Assembly (NCBI RefSeq): GCF_000423505.1
Contig: NZ_AUIC01000004.1
Location: 1-64,000 of the forward strand
DNA from: Pseudoclavibacter soli DSM 23366
GTDB lineage: Bacteria > Actinomycetota > Actinomycetes > Actinomycetales > Microbacteriaceae
Reading direction: 5' to 3'
Length of the DNA: 64,000 nucleotides
Shown here: positions 29,280-39,188 of the stretch, piece by piece
How positions within the stretch are numbered: the first letter of the stretch is position 1
Layout: the number at the start of each line of letters is the position of its first letter
The notes under the pieces: generated by a model
Told to the model about the DNA's origin: nothing
The model's input: only the letters and a program-made list of their open reading frames with translations
The model's database searches: none
Position numbers and translations under genes: made by a program

Positions 29280-29308
29280 AGTCTACCAAAACCGGCCAGG
29301 CGCCTCAA
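29280..29308 (-). promoter_or_regulatory. rpsT promoter
   Basis: Minus-strand TTGAGG (29303-29308), 17-nt spacer and TAGACT (29280-29285). The -35 box overlaps the holA stop codon. The expected mRNA has an 75-80 nt leader before rpsT. Confidence 0.65.
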
Positions 29309-30333
29309 GCGCGCGCGGCCGGCGTGTACGAGCCGACGGCGATACGGCGATTGGCCAGCTGCCGGATCAGTGACTCGACGGCGAACTCGGCATCGACCAC
29401 TCCCCCTTTGACCCCGGCATCGGTGTGTGCGACTGCACGCACGGCGCGAGCCAGCTCACGTTCGTGCCAGGCCGCGGCGTCACGACGGGCATTGCGCACC
29501 TGCCAGGGGGCAGCGCCGACGGCGCCAGCGAGTTGCTGATCGCTGCCTGTGGCACCGGCCACAGCTGCCATCAGCCGAATGCGGCTGGCCAAGGCAACCA
29601 TCAGCGGAACCATGCTCACGCCCTGCAGCGTGGCGTGTCGAAAGAGCACAAGGGCCTGGCGTTCACGCCCGGCGGCCACGGCATCGGCGATTTTGAAGCC
29701 AGTGGTCTCGACTCGGCCGCCGAAGTAGAGATCGATGTGCTGAGCGGTCACTGTGCCCGGTACGTCGGCGACTAACTGTTGACAGGCAGCGGCGAGCTCG
29801 GTCAGGTCTTCGTGGAAGGCTTCGACCAACTGACGTGCGGCATCTGGTGCGATGGCGGCGCCCGCTGCCTCAAACTCGGCGCGCACAAACCCCAAGCGCT
29901 CGTCATCGCGTTTCAGCTGAGGGCATTCGACCTCAACTGCGCCAGCTTTCATGGCACGAATCGCCGTGAGTAGCTTCTTGCCGCGCACACCTTTGCGGTG
30001 CCGCAGCACCAGGGTGACGTCGGGGTCGATCACGTCGAGGTAGCTCAGCGCGTCGGCCAGAAAGGCATCGTTCATCGTCTCGAGGTGATCGACCTCGATC
30101 AGGCGAGGCTGCGCGAACAGCGATGGCGAGGCGGCTGACAGCAGAGTGCCGCCGGTGTAGTCTGCGGCGTCGAGCGCAGACTGCTCAATGTCTGCTGCCG
30201 CGCCTAACGCAGCCTTGATGCGAGTGCGGGCGCGATCGGCGAGCACGTCTTCGGGGCCGCTAAGCAGCACGATCGGTGTCGGGGTGACCTGGTGCCAGCT
30301 CGGCGTCGGGATCGATGCACGTGCTGCGGCCAT
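29305..30333 (-). CDS. holA: DNA polymerase III subunit delta
   Basis: 342 residues. Clamp-loader subunit that opens the sliding clamp. IVLLSGPEDVLADRARTRI near residue 20 is the usual start of the ATPase-like domain (without a functional Walker A), and LIEVDHLETMNDAFLADAL and the C-terminal collar region fit HolA. Start at 30333 (MAAARASIPTPSW) is preferred over 30450, which would run into comEC. It lies 41 nt downstream of comEC, the usual comEA-comEC-holA order. Confidence 0.9.
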   Translation of the reverse strand: MAAARASIPTPSWHQVTPTPIVLLSGPEDVLADRARTRIKAALGAAADIEQSALDAADYTGGTLLSAASPSLFAQPRLIEVDHLETMNDAFLADALSYLDVIDPDVTLVLRHRKGVRGKKLLTAIRAMKAGAVEVECPQLKRDDERLGFVRAEFEAAGAAIAPDAARQLVEAFHEDLTELAAACQQLVADVPGTVTAQHIDLYFGGRVETTGFKIADAVAAGRERQALVLFRHATLQGVSMVPLMVALASRIRLMAAVAGATGSDQQLAGAVGAAPWQVRNARRDAAAWHERELARAVRAVAHTDAGVKGGVVDAEFAVESLIRQLANRRIAVGSYTPAARA

Positions 30334-30374
30334 TGACGATCTGCCCTTCGAGGTCTCGGTGATGTCTGCCCAGA

Positions 30375-32384
30375 CTAGCAGCGCCGACTGACAGCGATCT
30401 GCGGTGTGGGTTCGTCGTTGCTCCGTGCTGTGATGGCGATGGCACCGCACTGATCGGTGCGCAGGATGCGCAGACCAGCGGCCTCAAGGGTTGCGATCAG
30501 TTTCGGACTGGGATGCCCGTAACGATTGTCGGCACCCACCGAGATCAGTGCGACCTCGGCTGGTATTCGCTCATAGAGTGTCGCCGAGTGATCACCAGAC
30601 CCGTGGTGCGCCACTTTGACAACGTCGACTGCGGTGACGCCCATGCTGTTCAGGGTGCGCGATACACGCTCCTGCTCGGTTTCTCCGAGGTCGGCGAGAG
30701 CCAGCAGACGCAGCCCGGCCACGTCGAGCAGCATGGCCAGGCCACGCCCGTTCGCGTCTTCGGCGCGCCCATCGGCCTCAATGGGCTGCGCCGACGTAGC
30801 CGTCGGATTGAGCGCCTGCCAGCCAATCTGTCCGACTTTTCCCCGCATGCCGGCACTGAGGCCCACTCGTCGCGCCTGCAGCCGATCGGCGACAGCGGCT
30901 AACTCGGTGTCACGCACGTCGGGCACCAGCACGGAGTCGACGGGCACGTGACCGATCAAGGCATCTGCTGCGCCAATGTGATCGGCATCGGAGTGTGTGA
31001 GCACCAGGGCATTGAGTCTGGTCACGCCCTCGCGGCGCAGACAGTCGAGGAGTGCCTGATCGTGTTGCCCGGTATCGATGAGCACAGCTGCTGTTGCATC
31101 GCGCAGCAGCAATGCATCGCCCTGACCCACGTCGCACTGCACGATCGGTGCGTGCGAAGGCAACGCTGCGGCCTCGATCACCTGTTGGGTGCTGCGTACC
31201 CCAGATACCACCAGCGCAGACAGTGCGAGCCATGCCACTAGGTGAATACGCACTTGCCGATCGCGTGTCGTTGGCGCTGGGCGCCTCAGCCACGACCAGT
31301 CGATGCGCGCCACGGCCATGCCTGCCACCAGCGTGACTGCCAGAGCTTCGCCGGTGCCTTCAAGCGGCCACGGCACTTCGCCGATGTGCCGTTCGCTGAC
31401 GAAGGCTGCCACCAGCCCGACCCACACCGTCAGAGGCATCGCGATCGCCGCCAACCACATGGCCGGCAGCACAAAGACCCCCGCCACGAGGCAGGCGAGA
31501 ATGCCCACGACGGTGATCGCCGGAATAACCGGTGCCACCAAGAGATTGGCGATGACCTGCCCGAACGACAGCGGTTGGTCAGAGATCATCATGAGCACCG
31601 GCTGGCAGCCCAATAGAGCCGCCACCGTTGGCGCCAACACGTCGGCCACCCCTTGCGGCATCACTTTTGCGAAGGCTTCGGCGAATGCCGACGAGAACAC
31701 GATCAGTGAAGCTGTCGCGACCACCGAGAGCGCGAACCCGACGCTGTGCACAATAGCCGGCTCAATGCCGAGCAGCAGCATCGTGGCCAGACACAGCCCG
31801 GGCAGCCCCTGGCCACGTCGCCAGATACGCAACACCACAACCACGCTGAGCAGCATGACCGCCCGGATCACGGTGACTTCGAAACCAACCAGCACAACGA
31901 AGGCCCAGAGTGCCGACAGCTGCCCGATTCGGCGCGCCCAGCGAGGCATGGAGACCGCCGACATCACGGCCACCACGAGTGCAGCCACCACGGCGGCATT
32001 AGCCCCAGAGACCGCCGTGACATGTGCGAGGCCGGCCTGGCGCATCCGTTCTGCTGACGCCTCAGACAGCAGACTCGTCTCACCGATCGAAATGCCACCA
32101 ACGAGTGCTGCAGCCTCGTGGGGGCTCACGCCCCAATCGGGCAGCGACGAGAGCGCGTTGCTGAATCGCTCGCGCAGAGTCAGTGCCCACGGCTGCTGCA
32201 GGGCTGCAATACGCTCGGCCAAGTGCAGTCTGGCCTGCCAGACGTCTTGGTGCGTGGCCTGCCACCACCAGATGACGATCACCAGCGGCACCAGCGTGAA
32301 TTCGCGCAGTGCCAAGCGTGATCTGGGTTCGCGCTGTACGGCGTGCAGCTCGATGAGATCGATAGGTCGCAGCAGCTGCAGCAT
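30375..32384 (-). CDS. comEC: ComEC-family DNA uptake channel, lacking the usual N-terminal domain
   Basis: 669 residues. Forms the inner-membrane channel for transforming DNA. One hydrophobic segment (LVPLVIVIWWW) precedes the competence domain, which has LVGGISIGETSLL and HVTAVSGANAAVV near 100-135 and about eight membrane helices. The C-terminal metallo-beta-lactamase-like domain has VQCDVGQGDALLLRD near 430 and LVLTHSDADHIGAADALIG near 475. The N-terminal membrane/OB-fold (DUF4131-like) region found in many ComEC proteins is absent, and comEA lies 9 nt upstream so it cannot be restored by another start. Confidence 0.9.
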   Translation of the reverse strand: MLQLLRPIDLIELHAVQREPRSRLALREFTLVPLVIVIWWWQATHQDVWQARLHLAERIAALQQPWALTLRERFSNALSSLPDWGVSPHEAAALVGGISIGETSLLSEASAERMRQAGLAHVTAVSGANAAVVAALVVAVMSAVSMPRWARRIGQLSALWAFVVLVGFEVTVIRAVMLLSVVVVLRIWRRGQGLPGLCLATMLLLGIEPAIVHSVGFALSVVATASLIVFSSAFAEAFAKVMPQGVADVLAPTVAALLGCQPVLMMISDQPLSFGQVIANLLVAPVIPAITVVGILACLVAGVFVLPAMWLAAIAMPLTVWVGLVAAFVSERHIGEVPWPLEGTGEALAVTLVAGMAVARIDWSWLRRPAPTTRDRQVRIHLVAWLALSALVVSGVRSTQQVIEAAALPSHAPIVQCDVGQGDALLLRDATAAVLIDTGQHDQALLDCLRREGVTRLNALVLTHSDADHIGAADALIGHVPVDSVLVPDVRDTELAAVADRLQARRVGLSAGMRGKVGQIGWQALNPTATSAQPIEADGRAEDANGRGLAMLLDVAGLRLLALADLGETEQERVSRTLNSMGVTAVDVVKVAHHGSGDHSATLYERIPAEVALISVGADNRYGHPSPKLIATLEAAGLRILRTDQCGAIAITARSNDEPTPQIAVSRRC

Positions 32385-32393
32385 GAGCGAGCC

Positions 32394-33008
32394 TCACACG
32401 GTGATCTTGTCGCGCAGACGTTCGAGGGTCTTCTCGCCGATGCCCGGCACGCGGGTCAAGTCATCGACGCTGGCGAATGGGCCGTCTGCCGTGCGCGAAT
32501 CGATGATCTTCTGCGCTGTGGCCGGGCCGATGCCCGAAAGCGTCTGCAATTGCTCGGCTGTGGCCTGATTGATGTTGACCAGCCCTGAGGTGGCCGACCC
32601 TGAGCTGCTGCCTGAGGCGGCTGCCCCGGCTTGGGCCCCAGCGGCCATTTGCTCTTGGCTCGGCACCACGATCTGCTCGCCGTCTTGCACCACCCGAGCG
32701 AGATTGAGCGCATCGGGTGCCGCAGCTTGGGTGAGACCACCGGCAAGCTCGATGGCGTCGGCGACACGAGCACCGGCATCGAGCCGATATACCGCGGGCG
32801 CATTGACCTCGCCCGCAACGTGCACCGTGAGTGTGGCGACCTCGACTTCTACAGAGGCCGACGAGGCGCCATCATTAAACGATGCCCCACCGGAATCTGC
32901 GCGTTGACACGAAGTGAGCAGCACGGCAAGCGCCAGGAGAACCACTGTGAGCACAGCGAGTGCGCCGGTGTGCAGGCGTGCGGCGATCGCACGGAGGTAT
33001 GGAGTCAT
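32394..33008 (-). CDS. comEA: ComEA-like helix-hairpin-helix DNA-binding protein
   Basis: 204 residues. DNA receptor for transformation or an envelope-anchored relative. N-terminal hydrophobic segment (ALAVLTVVLLALAVLLTSC) may be a membrane anchor, or a lipoprotein signal given the Cys. An SLBB-like domain follows (VHVAGEVNAPAVYRLDAGAR near 65), then a Gly/Ser/Ala linker and two HhH motifs (LQTLSGIGPATAQKIIDSR and LTRVPGIGEKTLERLRDKI) at the C-terminus. The gene is directly upstream of comEC. Confidence 0.92.
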   Translation of the reverse strand: MTPYLRAIAARLHTGALAVLTVVLLALAVLLTSCQRADSGGASFNDGASSASVEVEVATLTVHVAGEVNAPAVYRLDAGARVADAIELAGGLTQAAAPDALNLARVVQDGEQIVVPSQEQMAAGAQAGAAASGSSSGSATSGLVNINQATAEQLQTLSGIGPATAQKIIDSRTADGPFASVDDLTRVPGIGEKTLERLRDKITV

Positions 33009-33056
33009 GCCTCCATGATCGGGGCCAAACGTGTACCGCGCTGGCTCGTCACCGTG

Positions 33057-33094
33057 CCTGTGTACAGATTCGGCTCAAAGCCGACCTGTGTACA
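33057..33094. repeat. Direct repeat CCTGTGTACA upstream of comEA
   Basis: Two identical 10-mers at 33057-33066 and 33085-33094 (28-bp period) flank a small hairpin CGGCT-CAA-AGCCG (33071-33083). The interval is between the leuS stop and the comEA start, 49-86 nt upstream of comEA. A regulator site is possible; no known consensus recognised. Confidence 0.5.
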
Positions 33095-33109
33095 AACAGT
33101 GGCTCAGAC

Positions 33110-35608
33110 TCAGCTGACCACGATGTTCACAAGTTTGGGCTCGCGCACGATCACCTTGCGCACGGTGGCCTCGCCGATCGAAGCGATGACATGTGCGTCG
33201 GCACGAGCAGCCTGCTCGAGGTCTGCAGCACTGATCTGTGGCGACACCGAAAGCCTGGCGCGCACCTTGCCGTTGACCTGCACCACTGCGGTGACTGAGT
33301 CTTCGACGAGCAGTGCCGCATCAGGCTCAGGCCACACTGCAAGGGCGACAGCATCGTCATGGCCGAGCAGTTGCCAGAGCTCTGCTGCAAGGTAGGGCGC
33401 GTACAGGTCGAGCACGAGCGCAAGCGTCTCGGCCGCCTCACGAACAGCTGGGTCAGCGGCACCTCGCCCATCGGGCCGGTCGATGGTTTTGCGGGCGACA
33501 TTGACGAGCTCCATGAGACGGGCGACGACGACGTTGAACTTGGTGGCTTCGATGAGCCCCGGCGCATCGGCCAGCAGACGATGGGTCTCGCGGCGCAGCG
33601 TGAGATCGCCGTCGGCCAGCGCGCCCTCGGTTTCGACCTGGCTGACATCGCGAGCTACGCGCCAGGCGCGGGCCAAGAACTTCGCCGAGCCCTGCACCGA
33701 AACATCGGCCCAGTCGATGTCGTCTTCAACTGGCCCGGCGAATGCTAGGGTCACGCGCAGCGCGTCGGCGCCGTGGTCGCGCAGCTCGCTGGCGAACTCG
33801 ACCAGGTTGCCCTTGGATTTTGACATCTTGGAGCCGTCGAGCAGCACCATGCCCTGATTGATCAGAGAGGTGAACGGCTCGTCGAAATCGACCCAGCCGA
33901 GATCATGCAGCACCTTGGTGATGAAGCGCGAGTAGAGCAGGTGCAGGATGGCGTGCTCGACACCACCCACGTAGACGTCGATCGGCGCCCACGTGCGTGC
34001 CTGCTCTTGAGAGAACGGCTGGCTGGCATCGTTGGGCGACAGAAAGCGCAGGTAGTACCACGAGCTGTCGACGAAGGTGTCCATCGTGTCGGGGTCGCGT
34101 TTGGCCGGAGCATCACTGCCCGGCAGCGTGGTGTTCACCCACTCAGTAGCCGCGCCCAGCGGCGATGAACCGCGGGGCTTGAGATCGAGGCCCTCGGTGT
34201 CAGGCAGCAGCACCGGCAGCTGGTCTTCGGGCACTGGCACCAGCGAGCCGTCTTCAGCGTGCAGAATCGGAATCGGCGTGCCCCAGTAACGCTGGCGCGA
34301 GATCAGCCAGTCGCGAATGCGGTAGGTCTTGGTGCCATGACCGGCGCCCTTGGCCTCAAGCACCTCGATGATCTTCTGAATTGCCTCACCCTTGTGCAGA
34401 CCGTCGAGCGGGCCGCTGTTAACCAGCACGCCGTCACCGGCCACTGCCTCGCCCGAGACAGCCGGGTCTGCGGCATCGCTGGCAACGACCACGCGGATCG
34501 GCAAATCGTATTTGCGGGCGAAGTCGAGGTCGCGCTGATCGTGTGCCGGCACAGCCATGACCGCGCCATGGCCGTAGTCGGCCAGCACGTAGTCAGCGGC
34601 CCAAATAGGCAGTCGCTCGCCGTTGACCGGGTTGATCGCCCAGCGATCGAGGAACACGCCCGTCTTGGGTCGTTCGGCTGACTGCCGCTCGATCTCACTG
34701 GCCTTCTGCGTCTGCTCGAGGTACGCCTGGAACGCCATGCGAGCCTCGGCAGAAGCGCCACTGACCAGTTCTGCGGCCAAGTCAGATTCAGGGGCCACCA
34801 CCAGGAAGGTCGCGCCATAAAGGGTGTCGGGCCGAGTACTGAATACCGTGATGGGCTGCTCACGGCCCTCGACTGCAAAGTCGATGTCGGCTCCGTATGA
34901 GCGACCAATCCAGTTGCGCTGCATCTGCAGCACCTTCGATGGCCAGCGCCCCTCGAGCTGGTCGAGGTCATCGAGCAGCCGGTCGGCGTAGTCGGTGATC
35001 TTCAGATACCACTGGGTGAGTTTCTTCTTCTCGACCACGGCACCAGTGCGCTCTGAGGTGCCGTCGGCGAGCACCTGCTCGTTGGCCAGCACTGTCTGGT
35101 CGACCGGATCCCAGTTGACCCAGGAGTCTTTGCGATAGGCCAGCCCCTTGTTGTACATCTGTAGAAACAGCCACTGGTTCCACCGGTAGTACTCGGGGTC
35201 TGAGGTATGCAGCTCGCGCGACCAATCGAAGCTCGGCGCATAGATCTCGAAGCTGTGCTTCTGCTGCGCGATGTTGTCGTAGGTCCAGGTGCGTGGGTTG
35301 ATGCCGCGTTTGATCGCCGCGTCTTCGGCGGGCAGGCCGAATGAATCCCAGCCGATTGGGTGCAGCACATTGAAGCCCCGGTGACGCCAGTAGCGCGCCT
35401 CGATGTCGCCATAGCAGAACGCCTCGGCGTGCCCCATGTGCAGGTCGCCCGAGGGATACGGGAACATGTCGAGAATGTACTTGTGCGGTCGCTCGGGGTG
35501 ACGTTCGCTGGCCGCGGCGGCGTCGAACAGCCGCTGCTCGGCCCAGATCGGAGCCCATTTGCTCTGCAGGGCGCGGAAGTCGTACTCAGGAACCTGGCTG
35601 TCTGCCAC
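33110..35608 (-). CDS. leuS: Leucyl-tRNA synthetase
   Basis: About 832 residues. Class I synthetase charging tRNA-Leu, with an editing domain. HIGH motif is in [20 protein letters not shown] near residue 52 and KMSKS in [15 protein letters not shown] near 592. Editing (CP1) domain spans roughly 225-415 ([20 protein letters not shown]). Start GTG at 35608 ([14 protein letters not shown]) is preferred because AAGGTG precedes it by 6 nt; GTG at 35629 would add seven residues. It precedes comEA by about 100 nt, a common order. Confidence 0.95.
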   Translation of the reverse strand: MADSQVPEYDFRALQSKWAPIWAEQRLFDAAAASERHPERPHKYILDMFPYPSGDLHMGHAEAFCYGDIEARYWRHRGFNVLHPIGWDSFGLPAEDAAIKRGINPRTWTYDNIAQQKHSFEIYAPSFDWSRELHTSDPEYYRWNQWLFLQMYNKGLAYRKDSWVNWDPVDQTVLANEQVLADGTSERTGAVVEKKKLTQWYLKITDYADRLLDDLDQLEGRWPSKVLQMQRNWIGRSYGADIDFAVEGREQPITVFSTRPDTLYGATFLVVAPESDLAAELVSGASAEARMAFQAYLEQTQKASEIERQSAERPKTGVFLDRWAINPVNGERLPIWAADYVLADYGHGAVMAVPAHDQRDLDFARKYDLPIRVVVASDAADPAVSGEAVAGDGVLVNSGPLDGLHKGEAIQKIIEVLEAKGAGHGTKTYRIRDWLISRQRYWGTPIPILHAEDGSLVPVPEDQLPVLLPDTEGLDLKPRGSSPLGAATEWVNTTLPGSDAPAKRDPDTMDTFVDSSWYYLRFLSPNDASQPFSQEQARTWAPIDVYVGGVEHAILHLLYSRFITKVLHDLGWVDFDEPFTSLINQGMVLLDGSKMSKSKGNLVEFASELRDHGADALRVTLAFAGPVEDDIDWADVSVQGSAKFLARAWRVARDVSQVETEGALADGDLTLRRETHRLLADAPGLIEATKFNVVVARLMELVNVARKTIDRPDGRGAADPAVREAAETLALVLDLYAPYLAAELWQLLGHDDAVALAVWPEPDAALLVEDSVTAVVQVNGKVRARLSVSPQISAADLEQAARADAHVIASIGEATVRKVIVREPKLVNIVVS

Positions 35609-35743
35609 TCGTCTCACCTTTTCATGCACCGGTCGACCGCTGCACGGGTGACTGGCGATCAGCCGAGGTGGCGCGAACGCCCTGCCGTGAGCGGATGTGG
35701 CCGCACAGGCGGCCCAAGCGCCCAGTTTAGTCGATGGATGCCC

Positions 35744-37450
35744 CTACCGCGGCTGCAACGTGCCGTCGCGCAGCTGCCAGGCACGGTCGATCAGCTCGGC
35801 GGGCACGTGGTCGTGGCTCATCACGATGATCGCCGGTGCGTGGTCAGCGTCAGAGGCAGCGCTCAGCAGGTCGGTGAGCAGTCGCTGAGACATCTCTGGA
35901 TCGACGTTGGCGGTGGGCTCGTCGAAGACCACCACCGGAAAGCGTGCCAGCAGTGCACGTGCCAGCGCGATGCGCTGCACCTGACCGCCCGAGAGCAGCT
36001 CGCCGTGCTCACCGACCAGCGTGTCGAGCCCCTCTCTCTCGGTGAGCAGCTCACCCAGGCCGACCCGCTGCAGCGCAGCGACCAGCTCGTCGTCTTCGGC
36101 GGTGGGATGCGCCAGCAGCAGATTGGCTCGAATGGTCGAGGCGAACAGATGTGGCCGCTGCTCGCACAGACCGACCGTGCGTCGCACCCGGTCTCCCCCG
36201 AGGTCACGCACGTCGATGCCGTCGAGCAGATAGCTGCCCGCATGATGGTCGAGAAAACGCACGAGCGTGGCCGCGAGCGTGCTCTTGCCGGCACCACTGG
36301 CGCCGGTGACCAGCACCCGGTCGCCAGGGTGCAGCGTGAGGTTAATGTGGCTGGCCACCGGTTCGGCAGCAGACCACCCTATGCTGACATCACACAATTG
36401 CAGTGAGGTGAAACCGACGGCGTCGGCATCCGGCAAGGCACCGTCGGCCGCGGCACGTGGGGCATCAGGGGCGCCCACGCCCGAGTCGATCACCTCGCCA
36501 ATGCGCCGCGACGCCACCTGCACGTTCTCGAGGGCGCTCATCGCGGCCGGCACCTGGCCGAAGACATCGAAGATGCTGATCGGCACGAGCACCAGCACGG
36601 CCAGCATGGTGCCAGCGAATGCGCCCGCGGTGAGCTCGGTTCCGCCAGCCCACAGCGCACCGATCACCGCTACCCCGGTCAGCGCCAGCAGTACGAAGTC
36701 GGTGATGCCCTGCGACGACGCGCGTGAGGCGTCGACCTCGGCTGTGCGGTCGGCCAGGATGCCCGCCTCGGCCTGTGCGACTTCGGTCGCCTCATATGCG
36801 CTCAGCACGTCGAGGCCGGTGAGCGTCTCGAGCGTGTGCTGGTTCTGCTCGGCGCGCAGCCCGGCTGCGCCGCTGGTGATGCGCCGATGAGTGCGCTGTG
36901 GCAGCACGCCGCCAAGCACGAAGGCGGCGACCAGGCAGATCGCCACAATGACGGCTACGTGAACCGAGAAGCTGCCCAGCACCACAACCGTGGCGGCACT
37001 GACCAACACCGAGGTGAACAGCGGCTGCCAGAAGCGCAGTGGCAGATCCTGCAGATCATCGACGTCAGAGACGAAACGACTCATCATGTCGCCGCGGCTG
37101 ATGCGGCTGAGGCTGGCGGGCGCGCCGGGCACCAGGCGCTCGAAGATGCCCACGCGCAGGCGGCCGAGCATGCGGAACGCCGCGTCGTGCGATGCGAGTC
37201 GTTCGATGTAGCGAAAGAAGGCGCGACCCAGCGCGAAGAAGCGCACCGACACGATCACCCACATGAGTGTGAGAATGAGCGGCCGCAGCGATGAGGCGGC
37301 GATCAGGTAGCTGCTGGCCCACATCAGCCCGATCGCGCAGGCTGCGCTCAATGAGCCGAACAGTATGCCGCTCCAGAAGCGCTTGGGCTCTGGGGTGGCC
37401 AGATCACGCAGTCGGGCATCGACGCCCGGGGCGGGAAGACGCAGGCTCAC
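35744..37450 (-). CDS. cydC: Heterodimeric ABC exporter subunit CydC
   Basis: 568 residues. With CydD it exports cysteine/glutathione or otherwise supports heme delivery for cytochrome bd assembly. Six membrane helices fill residues 20-300 (GRAFFRYIERLASHDAAFRML is the CydC hallmark). The nucleotide domain has VTGASGAGKSTLAATLVRFL near 382, LSGGQVQRIALARALLARFP near 485 and VVVFDEPTANVDPEM. The start overlaps the cydD stop as ATGA. It is the last gene of the cytochrome bd operon. Confidence 0.92.
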   Translation of the reverse strand: MSLRLPAPGVDARLRDLATPEPKRFWSGILFGSLSAACAIGLMWASSYLIAASSLRPLILTLMWVIVSVRFFALGRAFFRYIERLASHDAAFRMLGRLRVGIFERLVPGAPASLSRISRGDMMSRFVSDVDDLQDLPLRFWQPLFTSVLVSAATVVVLGSFSVHVAVIVAICLVAAFVLGGVLPQRTHRRITSGAAGLRAEQNQHTLETLTGLDVLSAYEATEVAQAEAGILADRTAEVDASRASSQGITDFVLLALTGVAVIGALWAGGTELTAGAFAGTMLAVLVLVPISIFDVFGQVPAAMSALENVQVASRRIGEVIDSGVGAPDAPRAAADGALPDADAVGFTSLQLCDVSIGWSAAEPVASHINLTLHPGDRVLVTGASGAGKSTLAATLVRFLDHHAGSYLLDGIDVRDLGGDRVRRTVGLCEQRPHLFASTIRANLLLAHPTAEDDELVAALQRVGLGELLTEREGLDTLVGEHGELLSGGQVQRIALARALLARFPVVVFDEPTANVDPEMSQRLLTDLLSAASDADHAPAIIVMSHDHVPAELIDRAWQLRDGTLQPR

Positions 37451-39081
37451 GCTCGCACCTCCTCGGCATCGCGGCTGCCGATGGCGACCTGCACATCGGC
37501 GGCGTCGCGCACAGTGTCGCGGTGGCTGACCACCACGACGGCTCGCCCGGCGTCGGCCAGCTCTCGCATGCCGGCGATCATCTGCGCTTCGGTGACCTCG
37601 TCGAGGGCACTGGTGGGTTCGTCAAGCAGCACGATCGGGCAGTCATGCTCGAGTGTGCGGTAGAAGCAGCGTGCCACAGAGACGCGCTGGGCCTGCCCGC
37701 CGGAGACTCCTTCGCCCAAGGCATCCAAGTGCTGATCGGCTGAGAGTTCGTCGGCTCCGGCCAGATGCAGCGCGCGCTCGATGAGCTCGTCATCGGGTGT
37801 CGCAGAGCCGAGTGAGACGTTGCCGCCGATGGTGCCGGTGAACAGGCGCGCCTGCTGACCGCTCCAGGCGATGGCCGGCTGAGCGTTCTCACCAGCCGCG
37901 AAGTCGATCACTCGATCGCCGATACGCACCTGACCAGTGGCCGCGACGGTGCCGGTGAGCGCGCCGAGCAGGCTGCTCTTGCCCGCACCCGACGGGCCAT
38001 GCAGCACCGTGATCGCACCGAGCGGCGCGGTGAAGCTCACTGGAGCCAGCATGCGCTCGCCGCGTACGACAACAAGGTTGTCGACCTGCAGATCGCCAAC
38101 AGCATGCACCGGGCGCACCGGGCGCACCGGCTCGTCAAGAATGCTCAGCACGTCGTCGGCGGCCGAGATGCCCTCGGTGGCAGCGTGATAGTGCGAGCCC
38201 ACCAGGCGCAGCGGAGCGAACGCCTCAGGAGTGATCAGCAGCACGAACAGCCCGGTGTACAGGTCGAGTTCGCCGGCGATCATGCGAGTACCAATCGAGA
38301 CGGCGACCAGCGCCACCGACAGCGTGGCGCAGATCTCGAGTACGAAGCCCGACATGAACGAGACGCTGAGCACTTTCATTGTGCGACGGCGGTACTGATC
38401 GGTGACCTCGCTGATCACCTCTTGCTGGTGACCGGCGCGGCCGAAAATCTTCAGCGTCGACAGCCCTGTGACCACGTCGACGAAGTGACCGGCCAACCCG
38501 CGGCTGGCCTCCCACTCGGCGTCTTGCACACGCTGGGTATACCAGCCGATCAAGATCATGAAGATCGGGATCAGCGGAAGCGTCACCAAGACGATGACCG
38601 CAGAGGTCACGTCGTTGAGAAACAGCACCAGCACCAATGTGGGTGTGGCGAGTGCGGTGAGCACCAGCTGGGGTACGAACTTCGAGAAATAGCCGTCAAG
38701 AGCATCGAGGCCGCGACCATAGACCGTGGTGAGCTGGGCTGGGCTGCGCCCGGCCATCCATTGTGGGCCCAGCGCAACGAATTTGGCGAACAGGCGCTCA
38801 CGCAGCTGGCTCTTGACCTTGGCTGAGGCAAGCTGGGCGCTGGCATTGGCTGCGAAGCCGAGAGCAGCACGTGCGGCCTGAGCCACCGCAGCGATGAGCA
38901 CAAGGCGCAGGCTTTCGCCCCAAGTGGCGTGCAGCATCAGCATGTCGGCGATGGCCTGGCTCACCGCCCAAGAGAACGCGACGATCGCCACGACTTGGCC
39001 GGCACCGATGAGCGCGCTGATGGCGATGTACCATGCGGCGCCGCGGGCTTGGCGCAGCAGGCGCGGGTCGATGGGCTTGAT
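37447..39081 (-). CDS. cydD: Heterodimeric ABC exporter subunit CydD, apparent ATC start
   Basis: About 544 residues if read from 39081. ABC exporter partner of CydC. Membrane part: LAKFVALGPQ-like loop and LPLIPIFMILIGWYTQRVQD near 175 are typical of CydD; ATPase part: LHGPSGAGKSSLLGALTG near 365 and SGGQAQRVSVARCFY. The first canonical in-frame start is GTG at 38991, but the 30 codons before it (KPIDPRLLRQARGAAWYIA and onward) match the conserved CydD N-terminus. At the position where ATG is expected the codon is ATC (39079-39081), preceded by GAGGTG. Either a rare ATC start or a start-codon mutation. Confidence 0.85.
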   Translation of the reverse strand: MKPIDPRLLRQARGAAWYIAISALIGAGQVVAIVAFSWAVSQAIADMLMLHATWGESLRLVLIAAVAQAARAALGFAANASAQLASAKVKSQLRERLFAKFVALGPQWMAGRSPAQLTTVYGRGLDALDGYFSKFVPQLVLTALATPTLVLVLFLNDVTSAVIVLVTLPLIPIFMILIGWYTQRVQDAEWEASRGLAGHFVDVVTGLSTLKIFGRAGHQQEVISEVTDQYRRRTMKVLSVSFMSGFVLEICATLSVALVAVSIGTRMIAGELDLYTGLFVLLITPEAFAPLRLVGSHYHAATEGISAADDVLSILDEPVRPVRPVHAVGDLQVDNLVVVRGERMLAPVSFTAPLGAITVLHGPSGAGKSSLLGALTGTVAATGQVRIGDRVIDFAAGENAQPAIAWSGQQARLFTGTIGGNVSLGSATPDDELIERALHLAGADELSADQHLDALGEGVSGGQAQRVSVARCFYRTLEHDCPIVLLDEPTSALDEVTEAQMIAGMRELADAGRAVVVVSHRDTVRDAADVQVAIGSRDAEEVRA

Positions 39082-39116
39082 CGTGCACCTCGTGGTCGAA
39101 TTGGATGTGGGAAGAC

Positions 39117-39173
39117 GATGAGGGTCGTCTTCCGACTGCTGCTCACAACAGTGTACGGAAAACGACCCTCATC
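39117..39173. repeat. Long hairpin between cydB and cydD
   Basis: Arms 39117-39134 and 39156-39173 (18 bp, one mismatch) form GATGAGGGTCGTCTTCCG-type stem around a 21-nt loop. It lies between the cydB stop (39189) and the cydD start. No T-run follows. It could stabilise cydAB mRNA, attenuate cydDC, or reduce translation of cydD. Confidence 0.8.
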
Positions 39174-39188
39174 TGGTCAGGCGCTGCG

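Noticed and set aside
37447-38991. cydD starting at GTG 38991
   Set aside because: It would remove the conserved N-terminal segment and part of the first membrane helix.
38798-39088. GTG start at 39088 for cydD
   Set aside because: It opens a different frame giving an Arg/His-rich sequence; it would need a frameshift to join cydD.
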